Shown here piece after piece: positions 17,199-25,831 of a stretch of DNA of 64,000 nucleotides (position 1 is the first letter of the stretch; every line of letters starts with the position of its first letter). Below the pieces are notes generated by a model. It was not told the DNA's origin, did not search any database, and worked only from the letters and a program-made list of their open reading frames with translations. The position numbers and the translations under genes are program-made. This DNA comes from CBDEGU01 sp965238045 (GTDB lineage: Bacteria > Acidobacteriota > Terriglobia > Bryobacterales > UBA6623). The DNA lies in NCBI GenBank assembly GCA_965238045.1, contig CBDEGU010000012.1, positions 1,178,001 to 1,242,000 on the forward strand, in the 5' to 3' direction.

Positions 17199-17270
17199 AT
17201 TATATACCAGAACCGTAATTTATGCAATATTGTATATCAAGCTTGACTTGTTCCTATGCAATATTGCATA
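17199..17270 (-). promoter_or_regulatory. Toxin operon promoter with two palindromic operators
   Basis: Minus-strand promoter: -35 TTGCAT (17222-17227), 17-bp spacer, -10 TATAAT (17199-17204). Box 1, TATGCAATATTGTATA (17221-17236), overlaps the -35. Box 2, the perfect palindrome TATGCAATATTGCATA (17255-17270), lies 34 bp further upstream, about three helical turns. Two near-identical dyads over a promoter are what a cooperative XRE repressor would bind. Confidence 0.8.
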
Positions 17271-17290
17271 CTATAGATGCGATGTTGAAA

Positions 17291-17329
17291 GCAAAAGGCC
17301 AGCGGTCTCACCATCCGCTGGCCTTTTGC
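17291..17329. terminator. Bidirectional intrinsic terminator
   Basis: A 15-bp perfect stem, GCAAAAGGCCAGCGG pairing with its complement, around a 9-base loop. A runs on the left arm and T runs on the right arm suit termination in both directions. It separates the divergent toxin promoter from the tRNA gene, which begins 3 bases later. Confidence 0.8.
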
Positions 17330-17331
17330 GC

Positions 17332-17420
17332 GGGGAGTTGGCAGAGTGGTCGAATGCGTCCGCTTTATAAGCGGGTGACGGCTAGGTCGTTCGCGAGTTC
17401 GAATCCTGCACTCCCCGCCA
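17332..17420 (+). tRNA. Class II tRNA with UAU anticodon (serine-tRNA-like body)
   Basis: An 89-base cloverleaf with encoded CCA. Acceptor stem GGGGAGT/ACTCCCC (7 bp), D arm GCAGAGTGGTCGAATGC, anticodon stem TCCGC/GCGGG around loop TTTATAA (positions 34-36 TAT), variable arm with a GACG/CGTT stem, T loop TTCGAAT, discriminator G. A long variable arm is normal only for Ser, Leu and Tyr tRNAs, and the D arm and G73 look serine-like, yet UAU reads AUA (Ile). The T stem has one A-C mismatch. It may be an unusual functional tRNA, a mobile-island tRNA or a decaying one. It sits directly beside the toxin operon and terminator. Confidence 0.75.
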
Positions 17421-17435
17421 CTCTCAACAGCCCCA

Positions 17436-17455
17436 CGGGTAGCGCTAACTACCCG
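17436..17455 (+). terminator. Hairpin downstream of the tRNA
   Basis: A perfect 7-bp stem CGGGTAG / CTACCCG with a 6-base loop, 15 bases after the tRNA. It lacks a U run, so it could be a processing or weak termination signal. Confidence 0.4.
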
Positions 17456-17599
17456 CAGGGCACATCCTCGGGCCGAAGCCAAAGGATAGGGTTGTTTGGA
17501 CCCACTGTCATTTTGGCTCAGACGGCCCGGAAAGGCAAGGGCGTGAATCACGTGTCTCTCATACCAGGGACCGCTTCGAGCTACACTGGGAACACTGGC

Positions 17600-18082
17600 A
17601 TGACGGCGGAAGAAAACCTCAAGAGGCTCGGCATCATCCTGCCGGAACCACCAGCGGCGGTAGGGAAGTACGTCCCCTGGATTCGTACGGGTTCGCTCGT
17701 CATGACGTCCGGCCAACTTCCTTGGGAACGGTCGGTGATGAAGTACCAGGGCCGGCTGGGCCGCGACCTCACAACCGAAGAGGGCTACGCCGCGGCGCGG
17801 CTCGCTGCCATCAACGCCATCGCGCAGCTCAAGGACGCCACCGAGGATCTCGAAAAGATAGTGACTCTGCTTCGCCTCGAGGGTAACGTGCTCTGTGAGG
17901 AGGGGTTCACCGAGCACCCGCGGGTCCTCGATGGAGCTTCGGACCTGCTGGCCGAGGTGTTCGAGGAACGCGGCAAGCACACCCGCACCGCGCTCGGCAT
18001 TCGCGACATGCCCCTGAACGCCGCCGTCCAGATTAGCCTGTTTGCTGAAGTTAGAGTGACGGCCCCCCAGAATATCCGCTGA
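17600..18082 (+). CDS. RidA/YjgF-YER057c family protein
   Basis: A 160-residue protein of the RidA superfamily. The segments GSLVMTSGQLPW, the central helix with AARLAAINAIAQLKDATEDLEKIVTLLRLEG, and the C-terminal HTRTALGIRDMPLNAAVQIS are the family hallmarks. The Arg in HTRTALG corresponds to the Arg that binds the substrate carboxylate in imine deaminases. It resembles the larger RidA-like subgroup starting with N-x-x-RL, sometimes annotated as endoribonuclease L-PSP. The likely role is clearing reactive enamine/imine intermediates, such as those made by threonine dehydratases (one is at 11547). The start is ATG 17600, as upstream codons run into the tRNA region. Confidence 0.87.
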   Translation: MTAEENLKRLGIILPEPPAAVGKYVPWIRTGSLVMTSGQLPWERSVMKYQGRLGRDLTTEEGYAAARLAAINAIAQLKDATEDLEKIVTLLRLEGNVLCEEGFTEHPRVLDGASDLLAEVFEERGKHTRTALGIRDMPLNAAVQISLFAEVRVTAPQNIR

Positions 18083-18186
18083 GCATGACTGGGGTGTCCG
18101 AGGCAGTCGAAAGGTTAGCGAAAGAGACTGTAGATCGGATATTTGCGTTGAGAAACTGATCTCCGCATGACCACGCTAAGACCCCG

Positions 18187-19260
18187 CTAGCGGTCGTCGC
18201 CGGCCCCGGACGATGCCGTGAAGATGTCTTTAGGCAGCATCGCATGGATGCCTTTCTTGCCGTCGACGAGCTGGGTGATCTCGAGGTCCACGGCCACGCT
18301 TGACAGCATATAGGCGTCTTCGCGAGAGAGGTTTTTCTCGCTCACCAAGAAACCGATCATCTCCCGCAGCGCGATCTTGATGGCTTGGCCCGGATCTTCA
18401 TGAAAGCCCATGCTGATGTAGTGAGACGGCGTTTCGGCGCGTGGCCAGCGCAGTTCTAGGTCCTTTCTTACGATCAGCCGAAAGCGTCCCGTGAGGGCGG
18501 TCTCGAGAGCCGTCAAGTCGGCCTCGCCGTTGCCTTGGGCGGCATGGCCATCGCCGACCGAGAAGAGCGCGCCGGCGGTGTGTATGGGAATGAACAAGAT
18601 CGTGCCGGCGACAAGCTCTTTGTTGTCGAGATTGCCGGCGTGAATCCAGGGCGGCGCGCTGTTGATGCGGCCCAGTTCTCTCGGCGGCGCGACACCCATG
18701 CTTCCGAAAAACGGGTGCAGGGGAATTTCAATATTTTCGGAGAACTTGGCAATCATTCTCTCCCCGTCCAATCGAAACATCCGGACCCGCACGAAAGGGA
18801 AATCCTCTGGCAGCACGCCCATGCCGGGAAGGAAGAGATTCAAGGCATAGGGCAGCGCGAGCTCGATCTTCTCGATCCGTACCTCGAGAACGTCGCCCGG
18901 CTCGGCCCCTTCGACGTAGACAGGACCGGTGAGAACGTGCGGGCCAGGCCCGCGATCGGTGATCTGGGTGTGGATCTGGCGAAGGGACGGTTTGATTTCG
19001 CTGCCGGGCACGCCGGCCTGTTCGAGCATCTCGGGCGCGGCGATCATGGCCGAAGTGATTTCCACAACCTCGCCCGAGCGGATGCGAAGGACCGGCTTTG
19101 TGGCCGCGTCGTAGTATCCGATGACGACCGTTTCGGGCGTCGAGGTTAAACGGTGGACGCGAGAACTTTGCCCCGCGGCGTGAGAGGCCGAGAGCAGCGC
19201 GAGAATGAGCGGCGCTTGCTGGAGAACCGGCGGCGCTTTCCGCATGTGACGAATCCGCAT
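18187..19260 (-). CDS. Acetamidase/formamidase family hydrolase, secreted
   Basis: A 357-residue FmdA/AmdA-type protein preceded by a signal sequence (QQAPLILALLSASHAAGQ). Family blocks are present: GPVYVEGAEPGDVLEVRIEKI, the Pro/Gly-rich middle with HAGNLDNKELVAG, and the metal- or substrate-binding region FSVGDGHAAQGNGE. Members hydrolyse small amides to ammonia and the acid. The signal peptide means this one probably acts in the periplasm. The start is ATG 19260 or, just as likely, the ATG at 19245; sequence further upstream is Arg-rich and non-homologous. It converges with the ridA gene. Confidence 0.83.
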   Translation of the reverse strand: MRIRHMRKAPPVLQQAPLILALLSASHAAGQSSRVHRLTSTPETVVIGYYDAATKPVLRIRSGEVVEITSAMIAAPEMLEQAGVPGSEIKPSLRQIHTQITDRGPGPHVLTGPVYVEGAEPGDVLEVRIEKIELALPYALNLFLPGMGVLPEDFPFVRVRMFRLDGERMIAKFSENIEIPLHPFFGSMGVAPPRELGRINSAPPWIHAGNLDNKELVAGTILFIPIHTAGALFSVGDGHAAQGNGEADLTALETALTGRFRLIVRKDLELRWPRAETPSHYISMGFHEDPGQAIKIALREMIGFLVSEKNLSREDAYMLSSVAVDLEITQLVDGKKGIHAMLPKDIFTASSGAGDDR

Positions 19261-19558
19261 GAGACAAATATCGCACAGCACGTGACCGCTCCGGGGCAAG
19301 CAAGCCCTTGTCGAGGAATTGTCGAGCCATCGTCGAGGCCGAGAAGCAAGGTCTCTAGTCCAGCACCCTCGTCGAAGCCGCGCCGGACGCCACCGCGCGC
19401 CCCGGTCTGGCCGGCGACGAATCGTGGGGGGGGTTGTGGGCGCCCGCCGCAAGAACCGCGGCAGGCGAGCGTAGTTCCCTCACGCCACACTTCGCGGTAA
19501 TCCGTGTTGTTTCAGTATGCTAGGCTGTGCAGAAGTACGTCGAGATAACCCCCTAGCC

Positions 19559-20842
19559 ATGCTGTCCCATCACTGTCGCGAACCGGCACGATCGCCGAAG
19601 TATGCTCCTGGCGCGACCCGCCAAAGGATCGCTCGCGCGCTGCTGGGACTATTCACCGCCACGATGTGCCTCTCGGCCGCCGATTGGCCGCAGTTCAGGG
19701 GACCCGGCGGACAGGGCCATTCCGATGAAACCGGTCTGCCGCTGAACTGGGGGGAATCCAGCAACGTAACCTGGAAAGTCGCCATCCCCGGTCACGGCTG
19801 GTCGTCTCCGGTGATCGGCGGTGATCTGCTCTGGATGACGACCGCGACCGAGGATGGGCGTTCGCTGCGCGCGATCGCGGTCGAGCGCTCCTCGGGCCGC
19901 GTGGTGCGCAACATCGAGGTGTTTCGTCAGGAGAAGCCCACCAAGAAACAGCCGAAGAACAGCCATGCTACGCCGACGCCCATCGTTGATGGAGAACACA
20001 TCTACGTGCACTTCGGAATGCAAGGCACCGCGGCGCTGACCAGCGACGGGGAGATTGTTTGGAAGAATCAGGAGTTGCGTTTCGCTCCGGGCCACGGCCA
20101 AGGGGGCTCACCCGTATTGGCCGGCGGTCTGTTGGTGTTCCATTGCGACGGAACCGACCGGCAGTCGGTCGCCGCGCTCGACGCTGCCACGGGCAAGCTT
20201 CGCTGGCAAACGCCTCGCCGCGACGGGGCCATGGCCTACACGACTCCGCTGGTGATTGCAGTCGCGGGAAAACAGCAGGTGATCAGTCCGGGCGCCAACC
20301 GCGCGGCGTCTTACGACCTGGAGACGGGCGAAGAACTGTGGTCGATTCGCTACGGCGGTTTCTCAAACGTCCCGCGGCCCGTCTTCGCGCATGGCCTGGT
20401 CTTTGTTACCTCCGGCTACTACAACCCGGTTCTCTACGCGGTGCGACCCGGCGGGCGGGGCGACGTTACCGATACACATGTGGTCTGGAGTTCGAGCCGG
20501 GGCATTCCCTTGACGCCCTCGCCGCTCATCGTCGGAGAGGAACTCTACATCGTGAGTGACAAGGGGATTGCAAGCTGCCTCAACGCCAAGACAGGCGCCC
20601 AGAACTGGCGGGCGCGTCTGAAGGGCCAATACTCGGCGTCGCCTCTCTACGCCGACGGCCGCATCTACTTCCAAAACGAAGACGGTCTCTACACCGTCAT
20701 TGAGCCGGGACTCGAGTTCAAGAAACTCGCTGAAAATCAAGTGGATGGCCGCACGTTTGCCTCCCTGGCGCCGGCCGACGGTGGATTCTTCTTGCGAACC
20801 AGCACCCATCTCTATCGCATCGAGGAGCAAGACAAGCGCTGA
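19559..20842 (+). CDS. PQQ-like beta-propeller repeat protein, secreted
   Basis: A 427-residue protein. After an N-terminal export signal (ALLGLFTATMCLSA) comes ADWPQFRGPGGQGHSDETGLPLNW, the usual opening of acidobacterial and planctomycete PQQ-like propellers. Seven or so blades follow with repeating motifs of the type TGELLW, e.g. ATGKLRWQTP, ETGEELWSIRYG and KTGAQNWRARLKG. No catalytic quinoprotein residues or haem motif are seen, so this is a non-enzymatic propeller probably acting in the periplasm as a binding scaffold. A second member of the family is at 51990. The start is ATG 19559. Confidence 0.83.
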   Translation: MLSHHCREPARSPKYAPGATRQRIARALLGLFTATMCLSAADWPQFRGPGGQGHSDETGLPLNWGESSNVTWKVAIPGHGWSSPVIGGDLLWMTTATEDGRSLRAIAVERSSGRVVRNIEVFRQEKPTKKQPKNSHATPTPIVDGEHIYVHFGMQGTAALTSDGEIVWKNQELRFAPGHGQGGSPVLAGGLLVFHCDGTDRQSVAALDAATGKLRWQTPRRDGAMAYTTPLVIAVAGKQQVISPGANRAASYDLETGEELWSIRYGGFSNVPRPVFAHGLVFVTSGYYNPVLYAVRPGGRGDVTDTHVVWSSSRGIPLTPSPLIVGEELYIVSDKGIASCLNAKTGAQNWRARLKGQYSASPLYADGRIYFQNEDGLYTVIEPGLEFKKLAENQVDGRTFASLAPADGGFFLRTSTHLYRIEEQDKR

Positions 20843-20955
20843 CGCATTCCGGATGGGGGCTAGCTTCTCGTGTTTCGCGCGGGCGCGGTTGTCAGGTTCT
20901 TACGCTCGCCCGAACCGGCCGGACTGACCGTTAGTCTGTGTAATGGGAGGCGTTG

Positions 20956-21459
20956 ATGGATCTCCTCGTTAGAGCAGTGGAACCAGGAGACGCCGAGCAG
21001 ATCGTCGGCATACTGAATCCGATCATTGCCGCCGGCGTGTACACCGTCTTCGATGGGCCCTTTTCCGTTCAGGCCGAGCGTGAGTACATCGAACAATTCC
21101 CCGAGTGAGGTTTGTTCTTGGTAGCGGTGGAACAGGCATCAGGGCGGATTGTCGGTTTCCAGAGCATGGAGCCGTTCGCCGGCTACACGCGGGCGTTCGA
21201 CCATGTTGGCGTACTGGGCACCTACGTCGCCGAGAACTACAGACGAAAAGGTGTTGCCCGAAGGCTATTTCAACAGACGTTTGCGGCCGCTAGGGAACGA
21301 GGTTACGAGAAGATCTTCACATTTGTTCGAGCGGACAACCCGGCCGCTCTCCAGACCTACCGCGCTCAGGGGTTCTCGGTCATCGGGACGGCCAAGAAGC
21401 ACGCAAAGCTAGCCGGGCGCCACATTGATGAAGTTCTGATCGAGAAGCTCTTGCCCTGA
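20956..21459 (+). pseudogene. GNAT N-acetyltransferase interrupted by an in-frame TGA
   Basis: A GNAT protein of 167 codons that reads in one frame except for TGA at 21106-21108 (codon 51). The start is well marked: GGGAGG at 20945 and ATG at 20956. Before the stop: LVRAVEPGDAEQIVGILNPI and EREYIEQFPE. After it, still in frame: GLFLVAVEQ, the acetyl-CoA loop VAENYRRKGVARRLF and the C-terminal NPAALQTYRAQGF. The residue lost is most often Arg in such proteins, so CGA to TGA is the simplest origin. It may be a recent pseudogene or a sequencing error. The 3' end overlaps the convergent O-antigen-ligase gene by 51 bases. Confidence 0.78.
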
Positions 21460-24012
21460 CACCGCCCGGACCCTGGCGCCCCGAAGATGGAAGCGGCCGC
21501 TGAGGAAGCGGTTAAGTTTCTGGGAGGGGTGGCGGACAACCATCAGCCGCAGCACCTGATCGGCACTTCCTGAACGAAAGCGCAGGCTTATTTTCTTCCA
21601 GCCAAAGGTCCCCCGCGCGGGCGCGGACTCTTCGAGCAGACCCGCCCGCGAGACGATGGCCAGCCGGACGCCTTCGCTGCTTTCAATCTCTTGGGCTCTC
21701 ACCTCGGCCTCGACCAGATAGTCGGTGCTGGCCGATACCAGGAAATCACGCCACAAATGGCGATAGTGAAGATTCGACGGCTTCTCGAAGTCCAAGTCGA
21801 TGGACCCGCTTTGCCCCGCTTGGCCGGTCGAGGAAACACGGACGCCTGGCACGGCCGTGTGAACCCATTGCAGCCCGAAACCCTCATCGCTCAGCAAATC
21901 GCCAAGCGCCCCATCCTCGGCCACAGACTGGCCTGCCCGCATCCATAATCGCCGGTAGATGTCCCCCCGGCCGGCGAAAAACAACTTGTCGAAGACATAT
22001 CGCAGCATCCCGGGAGGCACCCTCATGCGCGTCGCCGGAGAAAGGGCCGCGGTGGCCGGAAGCAGCTCCTCCCACTCTCCCCGGCGGGCGAGGTAATACA
22101 GGTATTCCCCCAGCGCCCCGCTCTCGGGCGGCACGACGCGGCTTGCGATCAGGCCCGGCTCCATCCCTCCGCTCCAAACCGCATCAATGACAGCAGGGCG
22201 CATTGCCGGCCGCATCCGCGTGAGCACGCCGAATTGATCCGCCGAAAACTCCATCAGACCGGCCCGCAGATAGAGGTGCGCAAGCGGCCACTCGGTCCGC
22301 ACACTGAAGGGTTCCAGACTCCGGGCGCGTTCGGTGGCACGGATGGCGCGAGACCATTGGCCCCGCGTTTCCGACAACTCGGCGAGCGTGAGCCAGGCCG
22401 CGGCCGCCGCCGGGTTGGCCCGTAAGGCCCGAAGACAGGCTCGTTCGGCCTCGGGCCATTGTCCTTGCGCCGCGGCGGTCTGTGCGTCGCGCAGGTGTTT
22501 CTCGGCGCTCAGAGGCTGTGCCATGCCCCACAGCAGGCAGAGGCCAAGAGCGCAGAAAGCGAGCGCCCAGCCGGCGCTCAGGCGTCTCGCCCAATTGCCT
22601 GTCGAAGATATCGAAACGTCCGAGAGCCCGCTCGCGCATCCCAGCAGAACCGCCAACAGAGCGGCGGTCGCGGGAATCTGGAGCGGGAAGTCGGCGGCGG
22701 CGTGGAGCAGAATTCCGCCCGCTCCCAGCAAGCATCCGAAGGCCATCCAGCGGCGGCTATCGTCCGAGAGCGCCCAGGCTTTCCGGCCGCTTCGAAGCAA
22801 CACCCAGGCCAGCGATCCGAATAGCAGCGCCGCGCCAGGCGCGCCCAATTCGATCACTGCTTGCAGATAGTCGTTGTGGGCGTGATCGATCGTCTTGAGG
22901 GTTAGATAACTCTCAGTGCGGCGAAAAGCGAACGCGAACGTTCCCAGCCCCGAGCCTGTCCAAAGAAAGTCCGAGGCAGCCCGGAGCGAGTCCGCCCAGA
23001 TCGCCAGCCGGCCCGGGTCCCCCTGTTCGCCAGCCAAACGCGCAAAGCCGGCGCCGAGACCGGGTACGCCGACGATGCCCGCCAGTCCCGCGCCGCCCGC
23101 CGCGATGGCTCCGGCCCACAGAGCCGCGGGCGAACGGCGCGCCCACGCCAGCAGCACCGCGGCCATCACCATGATGCTCACCACGATCACGCCCATCCGC
23201 GACAACGAAAGTACGACCCCCAAGAAACACAGCACGGCTCCGCCGCCGGCCAGCAGAGCCATGGGACGCCGATCTCGCCCTCCCAGTGCTCTCGCCAGTC
23301 CCATCACCGGCCGCGACATCAGCCCGGCCACCAGTCCCAGAGATAGCCCCAGGCATCCTTCGAGCAGCACCGCGTAGTGGTCGCGATTCACGAAAGTTCC
23401 AGTGGCGAAGCCCGCGGCGGCGTCCTCGAGCACTCGCCCCTCGAGAGATTGGTGCATGCCCAGAATAGCTTCCGCGACGCCCATGGCCGATAGTCCGGTG
23501 GCCACGAACAAGAATGACCGCGTGGATTGCCGGGCGGTCCAGCGCGACAACGAGAACAAGGCGCAGCAGGCCGCCAGAAGAACCGCCTTTTCCATCGTGA
23601 CGAAGCGGTAGATGCTGATCGCCGAATGGGTTTCCACGCCCAGATCCCCGACGGCTCGGAACAGTTCGAGACGATGCCGGGAAGCCATTATCGAGACGTG
23701 CTCGCCCCACCGGATCAGTTGCAGAACCGGAAGCAGCCCCAGCATCAGCGCCGCCGGCGGGATGCAAAGCTTGCCGTGGGGCTCACCGCGAGGCGTCCCG
23801 CCGGCCAGAGCCGCGACCGTGGCCGCCGCCAGAACACAGCAGAACATCGCGTACTGCTCGGTGGCGCCGCTGCCGCCGTTGTTCCAGGCGAGAAAAACGA
23901 CCGGCACGACGATGACCACCGGCCAGACAACCGCCGACGAGAGCAGGCGCGGCGTGTCTGCTGGATTCGGTTGCCCGGGAGTTGGCGGCGAGAGTGTTTC
24001 GCTTGCCGGCAC
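21409..24012 (-). CDS. O-antigen ligase / polymerase-like membrane protein with TPR domain
   Basis: An 867-residue protein. The N-terminal half has about a dozen membrane helices and the O-antigen ligase (Wzy_C/WaaL) signature HAHNDYLQ in the large periplasmic loop, with the upstream NRDHYAVLLEG segment also typical. After the membrane part a soluble region has TPR-like helices (AQTAAAQGQWPEAERACLRALRANP onward). It ends with a beta-rich domain (DYLVEAEVRAQ, LRLMVVRHP) like a carbohydrate-binding fold. Such proteins join or polymerise undecaprenyl-linked glycans. Its neighbours are two GT39 mannosyltransferase-like genes on the same strand, which points to a cell-surface glycan job. Confidence 0.83.
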   Translation of the reverse strand: MPASETLSPPTPGQPNPADTPRLLSSAVVWPVVIVVPVVFLAWNNGGSGATEQYAMFCCVLAAATVAALAGGTPRGEPHGKLCIPPAALMLGLLPVLQLIRWGEHVSIMASRHRLELFRAVGDLGVETHSAISIYRFVTMEKAVLLAACCALFSLSRWTARQSTRSFLFVATGLSAMGVAEAILGMHQSLEGRVLEDAAAGFATGTFVNRDHYAVLLEGCLGLSLGLVAGLMSRPVMGLARALGGRDRRPMALLAGGGAVLCFLGVVLSLSRMGVIVVSIMVMAAVLLAWARRSPAALWAGAIAAGGAGLAGIVGVPGLGAGFARLAGEQGDPGRLAIWADSLRAASDFLWTGSGLGTFAFAFRRTESYLTLKTIDHAHNDYLQAVIELGAPGAALLFGSLAWVLLRSGRKAWALSDDSRRWMAFGCLLGAGGILLHAAADFPLQIPATAALLAVLLGCASGLSDVSISSTGNWARRLSAGWALAFCALGLCLLWGMAQPLSAEKHLRDAQTAAAQGQWPEAERACLRALRANPAAAAAWLTLAELSETRGQWSRAIRATERARSLEPFSVRTEWPLAHLYLRAGLMEFSADQFGVLTRMRPAMRPAVIDAVWSGGMEPGLIASRVVPPESGALGEYLYYLARRGEWEELLPATAALSPATRMRVPPGMLRYVFDKLFFAGRGDIYRRLWMRAGQSVAEDGALGDLLSDEGFGLQWVHTAVPGVRVSSTGQAGQSGSIDLDFEKPSNLHYRHLWRDFLVSASTDYLVEAEVRAQEIESSEGVRLAIVSRAGLLEESAPARGTFGWKKISLRFRSGSADQVLRLMVVRHPSQKLNRFLSGRFHLRGARVRAVSGQELLDQNFINVAPG

Positions 24013-24136
24013 GAGGAGAATGACTCTTCGTAATCATCGTCGCCAGCAAGGTCTTGCTGTAGGGCCGAATACCTCGAGCGCGCTCCGCTCTGGGCTCTGG
24101 TCACATCGGTTCGGTACGCGCCGGCCGAGTCTGACC

Positions 24137-25831
24137 CTACGGCGAGATCTCGGGTTGGTCCGGCGGTGAGGGCGGCTCGGGCTCTCGATTCTTTTCGCAA
24201 CAGTGCAGCAAGCGGTAGGTTTCGCCCTCTCGAATCACTCTGAGCGGCTCGCCCGCGGCTTCCAGGCTGGGAACGATCCAGTCGAAGCGGTCATACCGGC
24301 GGTGGATGATGAAGAAACTGGCTTCTTGCTGGCGGAAGCTCTCGTAGCTGGGCACCCGCAGCGACGCCCAGGGAGCGAGCTTCATGAGGCTGACATCGGA
24401 GCTGTCTGTTCCGGTAAACTTTCGAGCTTTCTCCAGATCGGCTGGATACACCAGCTTCCTCCGCAAGCTGGCGGGTGCATAGTGTGAGTAGCTCAGATAC
24501 AGATTCGGCGCCGAAACCACCACGGGTTCCTCCGAGTCTCGCAGAGCCCTGTCCAGTTGCTGAAGCAGCGCGGCCCTTGCGTCGAGCGGGGTCGTGCCGC
24601 TAGCCAGTTGAATGGTCGGCGCCAGCCGGGTCGCCAGGAAGCCGACCGCGAAAACGACGCATACAGCCGTGATCGCTCCGCGGCGGTCTCCTAGCCAGTC
24701 GCGCAACACCATCCCGAAGAGACAGCTGATGCCGAACAGCGCCGCCAGCGCATGCCGGTAAACGAACGCTCCACTAAAGAGCATCGTTGCCAGCACGTAA
24801 ACGACCGGCAGAGCGGCCAGCGCACACACCGCCGCGATTTCGTGTTTGGGAAAACACTCGCTGTTCCCGGTTCGCTGACCCGGCCGGCTTGGCTCGGTCC
24901 AGTCCGCCACAACGGCTGTCAGTAGCGCGAGCGTCGTGCAGATCCCCGCCGGGGCCAGCAAGAACAGGTAGAAACCAAACGTGTCAATCCATTCGACCGG
25001 ACTCCAGAAATTCGCTTGGTAGCCGGCGCGCAGGCTCAGAATCAGCGGGAGGTAGGCCAGCAGCACCAGCGGACTGAGTGCGATCATGCACCAGAGAGAC
25101 CGGTCGATTTTGCGCCTCTGATACGCTCGAACTAATTCGCCCGCCACGAGCGGTATCAGCAGAAGTCCAGCATAGTAATGAACGGAGAGAAGCGCCGCCA
25201 GGGACAAGCCCAGACCGGCAAGCGCCCAGCGCCGCGAACGCCCTTCGATCGCTGCCCGCCAGCACAGGAACGCGATTCCGGTCAGCCCCATCAGCAAGGC
25301 ATACGGCCGGGCTTCGTACGCATATTCATATCCCCAGGTGTTCCAGGCGAACAGCACGGCGGCGACGCCGTAGAGACGGCCCGCGCGCCGCCCGATGAAG
25401 CAATAGATGGCCACGCTCATCGCTCCGAAACCCAGCAGCGACGGCAGCCGCGTCGCCAATTCTCCCTCGCCAAGAAGAGCGTGCGAAAAACGTATCAACA
25501 AGTGCGTAAGCGGAGGCTGGCCGTCCGCCCCTTGGCGCAAAGCCGCCCACAACGAGCCCAAATCAGGCAGCCGGGAGAGGTGGTAGGAAAGTAGTTCGTC
25601 AAACCAAAAGGGGCGAATCGAGGCGCGCAGACCCGCGTCGAGAACGAAGAGCGCCACGAGCGTCGGCACCACCAGGCGCTCCAGCCACGTCCCGATCGGG
25701 CTGTGAGGCCTGCCTTCAGTGTTCCTTCCCGCCGGCTCGCCGGCGGCCGCCCGCGACCTGCTAGGCCAGCGAAGGCAGCGCTGCAAGACTCCACTCCCGG
25801 CTTGAACTATTGCGCGGATCCCTGAACTCAT
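24137..25831 (-). CDS. Glycosyltransferase family 39-like membrane protein, copy A
   Basis: A 564-residue multi-pass protein of the PMT/ArnT-like GT-C class. After a basic N-terminus comes the first membrane helix (about 53-70) and the conserved acidic catalytic loop FWFDELLSYHL with the FDE motif. About ten further helices and a C-terminal periplasmic domain follow. GT-C enzymes transfer sugars from polyprenyl-phosphate donors. The copy at 26129-27823 has exactly the same length and is closely similar, so the two arose by tandem duplication. The 5' end of this copy is itself repeated in a 113-bp direct repeat. Confidence 0.85.
   Translation of the reverse strand: MSSGIRAIVQAGSGVLQRCLRWPSRSRAAAGEPAGRNTEGRPHSPIGTWLERLVVPTLVALFVLDAGLRASIRPFWFDELLSYHLSRLPDLGSLWAALRQGADGQPPLTHLLIRFSHALLGEGELATRLPSLLGFGAMSVAIYCFIGRRAGRLYGVAAVLFAWNTWGYEYAYEARPYALLMGLTGIAFLCWRAAIEGRSRRWALAGLGLSLAALLSVHYYAGLLLIPLVAGELVRAYQRRKIDRSLWCMIALSPLVLLAYLPLILSLRAGYQANFWSPVEWIDTFGFYLFLLAPAGICTTLALLTAVVADWTEPSRPGQRTGNSECFPKHEIAAVCALAALPVVYVLATMLFSGAFVYRHALAALFGISCLFGMVLRDWLGDRRGAITAVCVVFAVGFLATRLAPTIQLASGTTPLDARAALLQQLDRALRDSEEPVVVSAPNLYLSYSHYAPASLRRKLVYPADLEKARKFTGTDSSDVSLMKLAPWASLRVPSYESFRQQEASFFIIHRRYDRFDWIVPSLEAAGEPLRVIREGETYRLLHCCEKNREPEPPSPPDQPEISP

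Noticed and set aside
17237..17980. A minus-strand frame covering the tRNA and ridA
   Set aside because: It crosses the tRNA gene and has no homology; ridA on the plus strand is clear.
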